Positions 37,514 through 46,676 of a DNA stretch of 64,000 nucleotides are shown here, piece after piece. Each line of letters starts with the position of its first letter. The stretch's first letter is position 1. The notes below the pieces were generated by a model that saw only the letters and a program-made list of their open reading frames with translations, was not told the DNA's origin and ran no database searches. The DNA is from Enterococcus hulanensis (GTDB lineage: Bacteria; Bacillota; Bacilli; Lactobacillales; Enterococcaceae): NCBI RefSeq assembly GCF_005405485.1, contig NZ_BJED01000005.1, positions 134,580 through 198,579 on the forward strand. The letters are read 5' to 3'. Made by a program: the position numbers and the translations under genes.

Positions 37514-37589
37514 ATCCAATAATTTTTAGATTTTTGAAAATCAAAGTATTACTTATTTACATTCCAATAGTTTTAGATTCAACTCGTAG
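37509..37589 (-). ncRNA. mini-CRISPR, CreR/CreA-like guide RNA candidate
   Basis: On the minus strand a well-kept repeat (37555-37580, with the intact end GGAATGTAAAT that forms the crRNA handle) is followed by a 23-base spacer (37532-37554) and a degenerate second repeat (about 37511-37531, ATCTAAAAATTATTGG). A candidate promoter lies just before it: TTTACT (37618-37623) and TATCAT (37594-37599), 18 bp apart. The terminator at 37467-37506 lies behind it. The guide partly matches DNA next to the cas operon promoter. Two repeats, one short spacer and partial target match are the hallmarks of CreA/CreR RNAs. Confidence 0.6.
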
Positions 37590-37593
37590 TTTG

Positions 37594-37623
37594 ATGATAT
37601 CATTTTTATCATAAAGTAGTAAA
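37594..37623 (-). promoter_or_regulatory. candidate promoter of the mini-CRISPR RNA
   Basis: On the minus strand TTTACT (37618-37623) and TATCAT (37594-37599) are 18 bp apart, 13 bp before the first repeat of the mini-CRISPR, so the RNA would begin close to that repeat. Confidence 0.45.
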
Positions 37624-37664
37624 TGATTCTCTCCGATATTAATCATCTTCTAAACTCCTATATT

Positions 37665-37684
37665 AAATCTAAATATTACTTAGG
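37665..37684 (-). promoter_or_regulatory. partial protospacer of the mini-CRISPR guide
   Basis: Read on the minus strand, CCT (37684-37682) precedes AAGTAATA (37681-37674), which equals the first eight bases of the mini-CRISPR guide; positions 10, 11 and 13-17 also match, giving 15 of 17. It ends 11 bp before the -35 of the cas operon promoter. CCT is a functional PAM in some I-B systems. Bound Cascade here would hinder RNA polymerase. Confidence 0.55.
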
Positions 37685-37694
37685 TTAAAAAATA

Positions 37695-37723
37695 TTGACA
37701 AAGCACGATGATACTATTATTCT
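37695..37723 (+). promoter_or_regulatory. probable cas operon promoter
   Basis: TTGACA (37695-37700) and TATTCT (37718-37723) are 17 bp apart, the same box pair as the lysR promoter at 8104. No other good promoter is seen before cas6, so the upstream small gene and all cas genes are probably read from here. Confidence 0.65.
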
Positions 37724-37781
37724 AATAGTATACAATTCCGATGGTTACCATAGAATCAACATCAAGCTAGGAGGGATGGTT

Positions 37782-38329
37782 ATGGATTTTTCAAAATAAA
37801 TCAGTTTTTATGGTTGTTTCTGATTTTTGTGATACTTAAAATTTTATATAGTATTACCAGATTTGTATATAAGAGCTACTTTAAAGATAAGTTGAATAAG
37901 AGAATGTTTATATCGCAAAATGGAGAGCTGTGGTTGCGGGTCAAATATAAAGATAACAAACTAAATAATCTAAAAACTATTAATAAAGAAAATGAAAAGT
38001 ATAAACTTTATAATGAAAACCAAAACTGTAGATTAGGAAAAGGAACCATTTACATTGATAGAAACATGGGATCAATACAAGTCACTACCGGAAAAGGCGT
38101 TGCTTATCAGAACATAGGAGAGTGTACCTTTTTAACTAAAGTACAACGATATAAGGACTTAATGATAGGTGCGGGTATTTCAGAAGAAGATATTAAGGCA
38201 GTAGCTTTACATCCAATGGACGTTGATGTAAGAGAATCATTTTTAAAGAAATACGGAATAGAATTAGCAAAAATTATGGTAGATGTTGCTGGAAATACAG
38301 TTAGTTTGATATCACTTTTGAAAAAGTAA
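37782..38329 (+). pseudogene. membrane-anchored unknown protein before cas6, frameshifted near its start
   Basis: AGGAGG (37770-37775) and ATG 37782 open a frame that stops after MDFSK at 37797-37799. The next frame reads GFFKINQFLWLFLIFVILKILY..., so one extra T in the T run at 37787-37791 would give MDFFKINQFLW... and a protein of about 183 residues. It has one N-terminal membrane helix, a basic stretch and a soluble domain (LGKGTIYIDRNMGSIQVTTGKGVAYQNIG) ending LISLLKK. A TTG at 37814 in the open frame has no ribosome binding site. Family not recognised. It could be a true loss, phase variation, slippage or a sequencing error. Confidence 0.6.
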
Positions 38330-38341
38330 ATTTTAACGAGA

Positions 38342-38365
38342 AAATCTAAAATAATGGAGGTAAAC
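38342..38365 (+). promoter_or_regulatory. degenerate CRISPR repeat containing the cas6 ribosome binding site
   Basis: AAATCTAAAATAATGGAGG followed by TAAAC resembles the array repeats over most of its length, but GGAATG has become GGAGG, a good Shine-Dalgarno 8 bp before the cas6 ATG. Cas6 binds such repeats, so it might bind its own leader mRNA. The alternative is a leftover repeat put to use. Confidence 0.5.
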
Positions 38366-38367
38366 TA

Positions 38368-39129
38368 ATGCGTTTCAAAATTAATTTAGAGATTGTTTCA
38401 CCAAATGAAGTAGCAGAGATACCGATCAAGTATCAATCTATCTTTCTATCATTATTAAAACGCGGATTAGAAAATGCAGCACCGGAAGTCTATAAAGAAT
38501 TATATGAAAAAAATAAAGAAAAACTATTTTCCCAGGCAGTCATTTTTAAAGGTGCAAAATTTGAAAAAGATAGAATCTTACTTCAAACACCAACAATTAC
38601 TTACTTATTTTCAACGCCCAAAGCCGATTTAGCGATGGCTGTATACAATGCTTTTATTCATTTAAAAGAAATGAAAGCGATTCCTTTTGTGGGCGGGCTA
38701 AAAATAAAAGTTAAATCAGTATCAACCATTTATCAAGAGACAATCACCGAGAAGCAAGTTGTTTTTCAAGCGGTGTCCCCCATCTTAGCAAGAGATCATA
38801 ATCGTGAAACAAGGAAAGATTGGTTTTTAGATTTTTCTGATGAGAAATATGAAGGCGTATTGAAACAAAATTTGATTAACCGTTTAGTTCCGGAAATGGG
38901 AAGAGGGGTTCGGTTTGACATTGAGAATCTAACAATCAAGCCACTAAACATGAAAAAGACCGTAACGAAAGCCTACGAAAAATTCTACCAAGGAGCGATT
39001 GGCACGATTGAACTAACCGGAGAACCTTACCTGTTGAATGCGATTCGTGATGTCGGCTTAGGTTCTAAAACTGGACTTTATTTTGGGTACTTAAACCAAG
39101 TAGCGCAAGGTGGTGAGCAACGTGACTGA
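38368..39129 (+). CDS. cas6: CRISPR-associated endoribonuclease Cas6 (type I-B)
   Basis: Protein of 253 residues that cuts the precursor crRNA at the 3' side of each repeat and, in I-B systems, remains with Cascade. It has two ferredoxin-like halves (MRFKINLEIVSPNEV at the start) and the C-terminal glycine-rich loop GLGSKTGLYFGYL (about 231-243) that defines Cas6. The ATG lies 8 bp after GGAGG in a repeat-like leader. The catalytic His is not obvious; H38-like residues are missing, but Cas6 catalytic sites vary. It overlaps cas8b by 8 bp. Confidence 0.92.
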   Translation: MRFKINLEIVSPNEVAEIPIKYQSIFLSLLKRGLENAAPEVYKELYEKNKEKLFSQAVIFKGAKFEKDRILLQTPTITYLFSTPKADLAMAVYNAFIHLKEMKAIPFVGGLKIKVKSVSTIYQETITEKQVVFQAVSPILARDHNRETRKDWFLDFSDEKYEGVLKQNLINRLVPEMGRGVRFDIENLTIKPLNMKKTVTKAYEKFYQGAIGTIELTGEPYLLNAIRDVGLGSKTGLYFGYLNQVAQGGEQRD

Positions 39130-40793
39130 GCGTATGCTAAAAGATAAAATAGAATTTCGTTTAAATTCGTGGATGGAGAATGCAGCGGTTTGCGGGTTGG
39201 TGAATATTCTTGGTGAGGACAAGGTCACAATCAAAGAACAGAGTGTAGAAGTACCGTTAGAAGAATTACGGAATTTTGAAGAGAGCTATTTTTCATATTT
39301 TGCGACTCAGTATAAGAAGTTGTCCTCATTAAATAAAGTATTCGCTTATGAGGATGAGATGAATCGCCACCAACAAGAAGACTTTTCTCACTTTGATCAA
39401 AAAGATTATGAGCAGCTGCAAAAATATCTTGCTGATTTGAAACGGTATGGAGAAAGTAATAGTTATCTTGCTGTTTATCCATTGATTGATTCTGCTATTG
39501 ATATTGTTTCGTTAATTAAGCAAGCAAAAGTTGAAAAACTAAAAAAAGGCGAATTTGATCAAGCTCGTGAACAGGTTATTGAGCGGGTAAAAAGAATCTA
39601 TCAGATACTAACTCAGATCTTTGCTTACTATCATCGTGAAGATGTGCAGCGCTATTTAGCAGCTAAAATTCAAATTTATTCAGTTATCAACAAAGGCTAC
39701 AACGATGTTTCTTTTTTGAATCGACAGGAAAGTAAGGGTGATTTTTTCGAGAAGTATCATGATTATTTCGTTGAATCAATGTTTTCCTATTTAGAAGAGA
39801 ATCATGAAAAGGATAAATTGTCTTGTACAAACTGCGGACATCCAATAAAAAAAGGCGATATTTCGTACAGCTTCATCAATCAAGCGGGGTACGATGCAAA
39901 TCGAAAGCAAAGCAATGCTTGGGATTTCACGAATGATTTGTTTATGTGTCCAGTCTGCCGCTTAATGTACACCTGCATTCCTGCTGGTTTTACGTATGTC
40001 TATAATCAAGGGATGTTTGTAAATGATAATCACTCGGTAAGGACTTTGCTCAATGTAAATACGGGTATTCGTCTAAATGTGCTAAGTCTGAACAAAACTG
40101 AGGTAAAAGCGATCGATACCTATGCTGCATTGATTCGTACCTTACAAGATTCGATGAATCGACAGACACATCGTGAGCTGCAGGATATCCAAGTAGTGCG
40201 TTTTGAAAATGAACGTTATTACTTTAATCTTTTGCCCAAACATATTTTAAAAACGATTAATAAATCAAAGGAGCAACTGCCAGAATTATTCAATGCAGGT
40301 TTTTCTTTAAACGGTGAGTATCGAAACCTCTATAAAGAAATAATTACTCGATTAATGAACAATACGAATTTATTTTCACTGATTTATCAGGTATTGCGAG
40401 CAAAAGGTACTGGCGGACAAGTTTATGCAAATACCTATCACATAATGAAAATGATCGAAATCAATCAAAAATTTTTAGAGGAGCTGATTCATGTGGAAGA
40501 GTTAACATCAGAAATGCTAGACAAGATTCGACGTGATGGTTATTTCTTGAAAAAGGAATACGCAAATAAGAATAAAGCAGATTCCATTGGCCTTAGATTA
40601 TTGAATGCATTAAAAGCGAACAATAAAGACGCATTCATGGATATGCTGCTAAACAGTTATATGTATTTAAATAAAAAAGTTCCTAAATACTTTACAGACA
40701 TTTTTTTGGATGATGAACAATTTAAAACGATTGGGTATTGTTTCGTTACAGGAATGATCGGAGAAGCTTACAAATCTGAAGGGGGAAATGATA

Positions 40794-40801
<8 letters not shown>
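39122..40801 (+). CDS. cas8b: Cascade large subunit Cas8b (Cst1-like)
   Basis: Protein of about 559 residues. A four-cysteine zinc finger (CTNCGHPI near residue 238 and CPVCRLMYTC near 282) in the first half is typical of Cst1/Cas8b large subunits that read the PAM in I-B Cascade. GTG 39122 is preferred over GTG 39110 because AAGGTGG lies 6 bp before it; it overlaps the cas6 stop. No HD or helicase motifs are present. Its stop overlaps the cas7 start by 8 bp. Confidence 0.85.
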
Positions 40802-42420
<1,619 letters not shown>

Positions 42421-42428
42421 GAGGAACT

Positions 42429-44705
42429 ATGAGCGATCAATTTTGGGCAAAATCATCTGGAGAAACCATCGTTCATCACACGCAGCAGCTATTAACCAAC
42501 TATGACCAAATAAGAGATTATTATCCGGAGATTCCAGTGAATTGGGATCTCCTTCGTCTTATTTGCCAGTATCATGATCTTGGAAAAATGAATCATCTGT
42601 TTCAGGAGAAAATTCGAGAAGGTGTAATGAGAAAAGAGGGAGAGATCCCTCATGCTTTATTGAGTATTGCCTTTTTTCCAATTAAGCAGCTCAGGGAACA
42701 TTATTCACAGGGCGAGTTAAAAGCAGCGGTCTATGCGATTGCACTACATCATGAACGAAATTTTTCTCAGATTGAAATGGATCAATACAAGCATGAGATA
42801 GCCTTGTTAAAAGAACCTGCCGAAAGTTTTTTATTCGAGGAGATAGGATTAAGTAAACCCATCGATATAAAACGGCCATCGGTAAAATATTATTCACTTA
42901 AACATAAGCTAAGTAGTGGTGATGAATGCTTTGGAGATTACGTAAAATTAAAGGGATTACTGAATCGTATCGATTATACCGCTAGTGGTGGTTATAAAAT
43001 AGAATATCCGGCAGACTTTCTAAATAAAAATATGCCGAAAGTACGTGAAAGCTGGCGGGAAAAACACTCTGATCCTTCGATTGATTGGAATGAGATGCAA
43101 AAATATGTGCAGGTTCATCAAGAAGATAATCTCATTGTTATTGGACAGACTGGTCTAGGAAAAACGGAAGCCGGTTTATTGTGGATCGGAGATAATAAAG
43201 GGTTCTTTACCCTACCGTTACGTACGGCGATCAATGCCATTTATGAGCGTATTCGTAAAGGGATCAGTGATGAAGATAAGTATCAAGAACAAGTTGGAAT
43301 CCTACATTCAGATAGTTTAGCCGTTTTGTTAGCAGAGCAAGAAGAAAATAAGGAAGTGGAACTAGATCAATTAGAAAGCTATCTTACTGAAACGCGCGGG
43401 TGGTCATTACCGCTAACCATTACTACATTGGATCAAACGTTTGATTTTGTATATCATTACGCCGGTTTTGAACAAAAGCTGGCGACTTTTGCCTATTCAA
43501 AGGTTGTGATCGATGAGATTCAGATGTACTCTCCAGATTTGTTGGCGTATCTGATTAAGGGACTGAAAGAGATTCAAGATTTTGGCGGGAAATTTTTAGT
43601 GATGACAGCGACATTGCCGCCATACCTTTTGGATCTTTTCGAAAAAAGAGGATTGAATTGGAAAATGAACGATCAACCTTTCTTGAATCAAGGATTATTG
43701 GAACGTCATCATCTGCAAATTTTAGAAGAAGGCATCTCTGCAGAGACTGTTGCAGAATTGTATCACTCAGGGAATTTATTGGTGATCTGCAACACGGTTC
43801 GCAAAGCAAAAGAAATCTATCAAGAATTGCAGAAGTTGGTTGATGATGTACCAATTCATTTGATCCATAGCCAGTTTATTCGTAAAGATCGGCAGGATAA
43901 AGAGAGCGCTATTCAGAAATTTGCTGATGAAAAACAAGTAGGTATCTGGGTAGCAACTCAAGTTGTTGAAGCGTCATTAGATATTGACTTTGATTTGTTA
44001 GTAACAGAGCTCTCTGAATTAAATGGATTGTTCCAGCGAATGGGGCGATGTTATCGGAAGCGACCATTAGCTGAATGCAAGCAGCCAAATGTTTATGTGT
44101 TTGATGGCGGCGAAAATGTGACCAGCGGAATCAGCAACAGCGAACAAGCGGTAGTTCATCAAGAGATATTTAGTTTATCGAAGGAAGCGTTAAGAAAAAA
44201 AGGAACAGGGATTTTTCACGAATTAGACAAGATGAGTTTGATCGAACAGACCTATACAACAGAAAAAATGAAGTCAACAGCATATTATGAACGAATAGAG
44301 ACAATGCTGCATTGGCTGTCAGCGATTGAAGATGATAATAAAAATCCTGCGGAAGTGCGGAAACTTTTCCGAAATATCCAAAGTCGAAACATTATTCCCG
44401 AAAGTGTCTACACAGCGTTTAGAGGAGAGATTGATGATTGTATAAGAATTCTTTCATCCAGTTTAAGAGAGTTGGAATCAACAGACGAAAAAAATCTGCG
44501 AATGTTTAAGCGAAAAAAGAAAGCGGAGCTAGAAAATTATATGATGGCGATCCCAGAGTGGCTCTTTAGAAAATGCCTTAAACAAAATCAAGTTCGTTGT
44601 GAGCAAATCGGTCGTTTCGATCAAATCTTTTTCGTTGAAGGAAAATACGAGAGTGAAATAGGCTTCCAAGTATTGAAAGGAGAGGAAGAAAGCAACTTCT
44701 TCTAG
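42429..44705 (+). CDS. cas3: CRISPR-associated nuclease-helicase Cas3
   Basis: Protein of 758 residues, full length, with an N-terminal HD nuclease (HHTQQLL, YHDLGKMN, PHALLS and ALHHER, residues 12-110) and a superfamily 2 helicase: Walker A GQTGLGKTE (about 240), DEIQ (about 361) in place of DEAH, MTATLP (about 390), and motif VI QRMGRCYRK (about 537). It is recruited to Cascade-bound DNA and degrades it. AGGAGG precedes ATG 42429. All key motifs seem intact, so interference should work. Confidence 0.95.
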   Translation: MSDQFWAKSSGETIVHHTQQLLTNYDQIRDYYPEIPVNWDLLRLICQYHDLGKMNHLFQEKIREGVMRKEGEIPHALLSIAFFPIKQLREHYSQGELKAAVYAIALHHERNFSQIEMDQYKHEIALLKEPAESFLFEEIGLSKPIDIKRPSVKYYSLKHKLSSGDECFGDYVKLKGLLNRIDYTASGGYKIEYPADFLNKNMPKVRESWREKHSDPSIDWNEMQKYVQVHQEDNLIVIGQTGLGKTEAGLLWIGDNKGFFTLPLRTAINAIYERIRKGISDEDKYQEQVGILHSDSLAVLLAEQEENKEVELDQLESYLTETRGWSLPLTITTLDQTFDFVYHYAGFEQKLATFAYSKVVIDEIQMYSPDLLAYLIKGLKEIQDFGGKFLVMTATLPPYLLDLFEKRGLNWKMNDQPFLNQGLLERHHLQILEEGISAETVAELYHSGNLLVICNTVRKAKEIYQELQKLVDDVPIHLIHSQFIRKDRQDKESAIQKFADEKQVGIWVATQVVEASLDIDFDLLVTELSELNGLFQRMGRCYRKRPLAECKQPNVYVFDGGENVTSGISNSEQAVVHQEIFSLSKEALRKKGTGIFHELDKMSLIEQTYTTEKMKSTAYYERIETMLHWLSAIEDDNKNPAEVRKLFRNIQSRNIIPESVYTAFRGEIDDCIRILSSSLRELESTDEKNLRMFKRKKKAELENYMMAIPEWLFRKCLKQNQVRCEQIGRFDQIFFVEGKYESEIGFQVLKGEEESNFF

Positions 44706-44714
44706 GTGATAATA

Positions 44715-45203
44715 ATGAAGATTACTGGAAATATGATCAACTATTACTTCGTATGCCAAAGAAAGCTGTGGCTATTTTCCCAGGGACTTCAATATGAAGA
44801 GGAAAATGAAAATGTCCAGTTAGGAAAGCTATTGGATACTAGCAGCTATAAAGATAAACGGAAGCAAATCATGTTGGATGGAACAATCAATATTGATTTT
44901 CTAGAAGAGTGGAAAGTCCTGCATGAAGTTAAAAAGTCACGTGCTATTGAACCTGCCGCCATTTGGCAACTAAGATACTATTTGTACTATTTGCAAGAAA
45001 AGGGTGTTCCTGTAGAAAAAGGCTATATTGATTATCCGAAGCTCAGGGAGCGGCTAGAAGTAACTTTGGACGAGGAAAAAAAGAATGAGTTAGAAGAAAT
45101 TATTGAAGCCATTGAAACGGTGGTCACTCAAAATGACGCGCCAAAAGCTGAAAAAAAGAAACTCTGCACAAAGTGTGCGTATTACGATTATTGTTTTATT
45201 TAG
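44715..45203 (+). CDS. cas4: CRISPR adaptation nuclease Cas4
   Basis: Protein of 162 residues, the size of type I Cas4, a PD-(D/E)xK nuclease with a 4Fe-4S cluster. It has an N-terminal Cys (YYFVCQRKLW), nuclease residues in GTINIDFL and LHEVKKSRAIEPAAIWQLRYYLYYL, and C-terminal CTKCAYYDYC supplying three Cys. It selects spacers with a proper PAM. ATG 44715 follows AGGTGA; a GTG at 44706 overlaps the ribosome binding site. Confidence 0.92.
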   Translation: MKITGNMINYYFVCQRKLWLFSQGLQYEEENENVQLGKLLDTSSYKDKRKQIMLDGTINIDFLEEWKVLHEVKKSRAIEPAAIWQLRYYLYYLQEKGVPVEKGYIDYPKLRERLEVTLDEEKKNELEEIIEAIETVVTQNDAPKAEKKKLCTKCAYYDYCFI

Positions 45204-45215
45204 GAGGTGTGCAAA

Positions 45216-46205
45216 ATAGAAAGTTACTATTTATACTCTAACGGAACGTTGAGCCGAAAAGACAATGTTGTTCGAATGGAAACACCGGATGGCCGCAGGA
45301 AAGATCTAAAGATCGAGATGACGCGAGATATCTATTTATTTGGTGAGGTTACAACGAATACAAAGTGTTTAAACTATCTTTCAGAAATGAAAATCCCTGT
45401 TCATTTTTTTAATTATTATGGTTATTACACAGGAACCTTTTATCCACGTGAGAAAAATGTATCTGGGAAGTTACTTGTCCAACAAGTTTGTTATTCCGTT
45501 GAAGAAGAGAAACGAATTGTTTTGGCAAAACAATTTGTAGATGCTGCGACAGCGAATTGTTTACGTAACTTGCAATACTACCGTCGTCGAGGAAAAGAAG
45601 TCGAAACACAGATTGCCGATATGGAGGCTGTTAGAAAGAGAATTCCGCGCGCAGATGAAGTAGATGAACTTATGGGGTTAGAAGGAAACATCCATCAAAT
45701 CTATTATAGTGCTTGGGAAACAATTTTTAATGATGAGGTAGAGTTTAAGTCGCGAGTCCGCCGTCCGCCAGATAATATGGTCAATGCTCTAATCTCGTAT
45801 TTGAATATGTTGACTTATAGCGCGTGTTTATCAGAGATTTATGTTAGTCAGCTCAATCCTACAATCAGCTACCTTCATAGTAATTCTGAACGGAGATTCT
45901 CATTATCTCTGGATATTGCAGAAATTTTTAAACCGTTGATTGTTGATCGCTTAATTTTTTCTGTGATCAATAAAAAGATTATCACTGAAAAAGACTTTGA
46001 ACAGGGATCAAATGGAAACTATTTGAAGCAAAGCGGACAACAAAAGATATTACGTCAGTTTGATGAACGTTTAAATAAAACGATTCGTCATCGAGAACTT
46101 AAAAGAAATGTATCTTATCGAAAATTAATGCGTTTAGAATGCTACAAATTGATTAAACACCTAATGGGTGACAAAGAATACGAACCTTTTAAAATTTGGT
46201 GGTGA
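45216..46205 (+). CDS. cas1: CRISPR integrase Cas1 with apparent ATA start
   Basis: Protein of about 330 residues that inserts spacers with Cas2. The usual Cas1 beginning (ESYYLYSNGTLSRKDN) starts one codon after ATA 45216, which lies 8 bp after a perfect AGGAGG (45202-45207). The only standard start in frame, GTG 45207, overlaps this ribosome binding site. Catalytic residues are present: Glu in LEGNIHQIYYSAWE (about 160), His in YLHSNSERRFSLSLDIAEIFKP (about 225) and Glu in IAEIFKPL. The start could still be GTG with 3 extra residues. Confidence 0.9.
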   Translation: MESYYLYSNGTLSRKDNVVRMETPDGRRKDLKIEMTRDIYLFGEVTTNTKCLNYLSEMKIPVHFFNYYGYYTGTFYPREKNVSGKLLVQQVCYSVEEEKRIVLAKQFVDAATANCLRNLQYYRRRGKEVETQIADMEAVRKRIPRADEVDELMGLEGNIHQIYYSAWETIFNDEVEFKSRVRRPPDNMVNALISYLNMLTYSACLSEIYVSQLNPTISYLHSNSERRFSLSLDIAEIFKPLIVDRLIFSVINKKIITEKDFEQGSNGNYLKQSGQQKILRQFDERLNKTIRHRELKRNVSYRKLMRLECYKLIKHLMGDKEYEPFKIWW

Positions 46206-46210
46206 AAGTG

Positions 46211-46492
46211 ATGTATGTAATTCTAGTCTATGATATTTCTTTAGAAGATAAAGGAGCTCGTGTATTAAATCGAGTATTTAAAATCTGTAAAAAATATTTG
46301 AGTCATGTACAAAAATCAGTTTTTGAAGGAGAAATCACGCCAGCAAAACTAATGAAATTAGAGCAGGAATTAAAAGAGTATGTTCGTGAAGACCTAGATT
46401 CAATCCTGATTTTCAAAAACTCAAATAAAAAATGGCTAAAAAAAGAATATATTGGAATTGATGGAACAGAAATGGTATCGAATTTCTTTTAG
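46211..46492 (+). CDS. cas2: CRISPR adaptation protein Cas2
   Basis: Small ferredoxin-fold protein of 93 residues beginning MYVILVYDIS, with KYLSHVQKSVFEGE and DSILIFKNS. It bridges Cas1 dimers in the spacer integrase. ATG 46211 follows GGTGGTGAAAG; 15 additional in-frame bases upstream are not conserved. It is the last cas gene, and its stop is only 9 bp from the first conserved box of the array 2 leader. Confidence 0.95.
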   Translation: MYVILVYDISLEDKGARVLNRVFKICKKYLSHVQKSVFEGEITPAKLMKLEQELKEYVREDLDSILIFKNSNKKWLKKEYIGIDGTEMVSNFF

Positions 46493-46676
46493 GTGTATAT
46501 CTGTCGATGGTCAATCCCCTTAAACACCTATTGTTACGACAGACGTCCAAAAATATTGATATAAAAAGACTTCTTTCTTGGTAAGTGTTATTGAAGTTGG
46601 AAAAACTCAATGGATTTTTGAGATCGACAGAAACGAGTCTAAAAAGCCTGCTATTTCAATGTATAATAAATACGGG
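46493..46676 (+). promoter_or_regulatory. leader of CRISPR array 2
   Basis: It contains CTGTCG at 46501-46506, TTACGACAG at 46534-46542 and CGACAG at 46625-46630. The spacing between the first two and from the third to the first repeat (33 and 46 bp) is the same as in the other two leaders. TATAAT (about 46662-46667) lies just before the first repeat. Confidence 0.8.

Noticed and set aside
37509..37589. The minus-strand repeats as an ordinary inverted old tail of array 1
   Set aside because: Orientation is opposite to array 1, the repeat end is well kept while flanks are not, and it has its own promoter-like boxes. A decayed inverted fragment remains possible.
37665..37684. The guide-target match as chance similarity of AT-rich repeat-derived DNA
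   Set aside because: Part of the match (GATTT) could come from shared repeat ancestry, but the 8-base seed, its CCT and its place at the promoter are harder to explain by that; kept as a candidate, not proven.
37814..38329. TTG 37814 as the real start of the gene before cas6
   Set aside because: No ribosome binding site; it would remove part of a membrane helix that continues upstream to a perfect AGGAGG-ATG one frame away.
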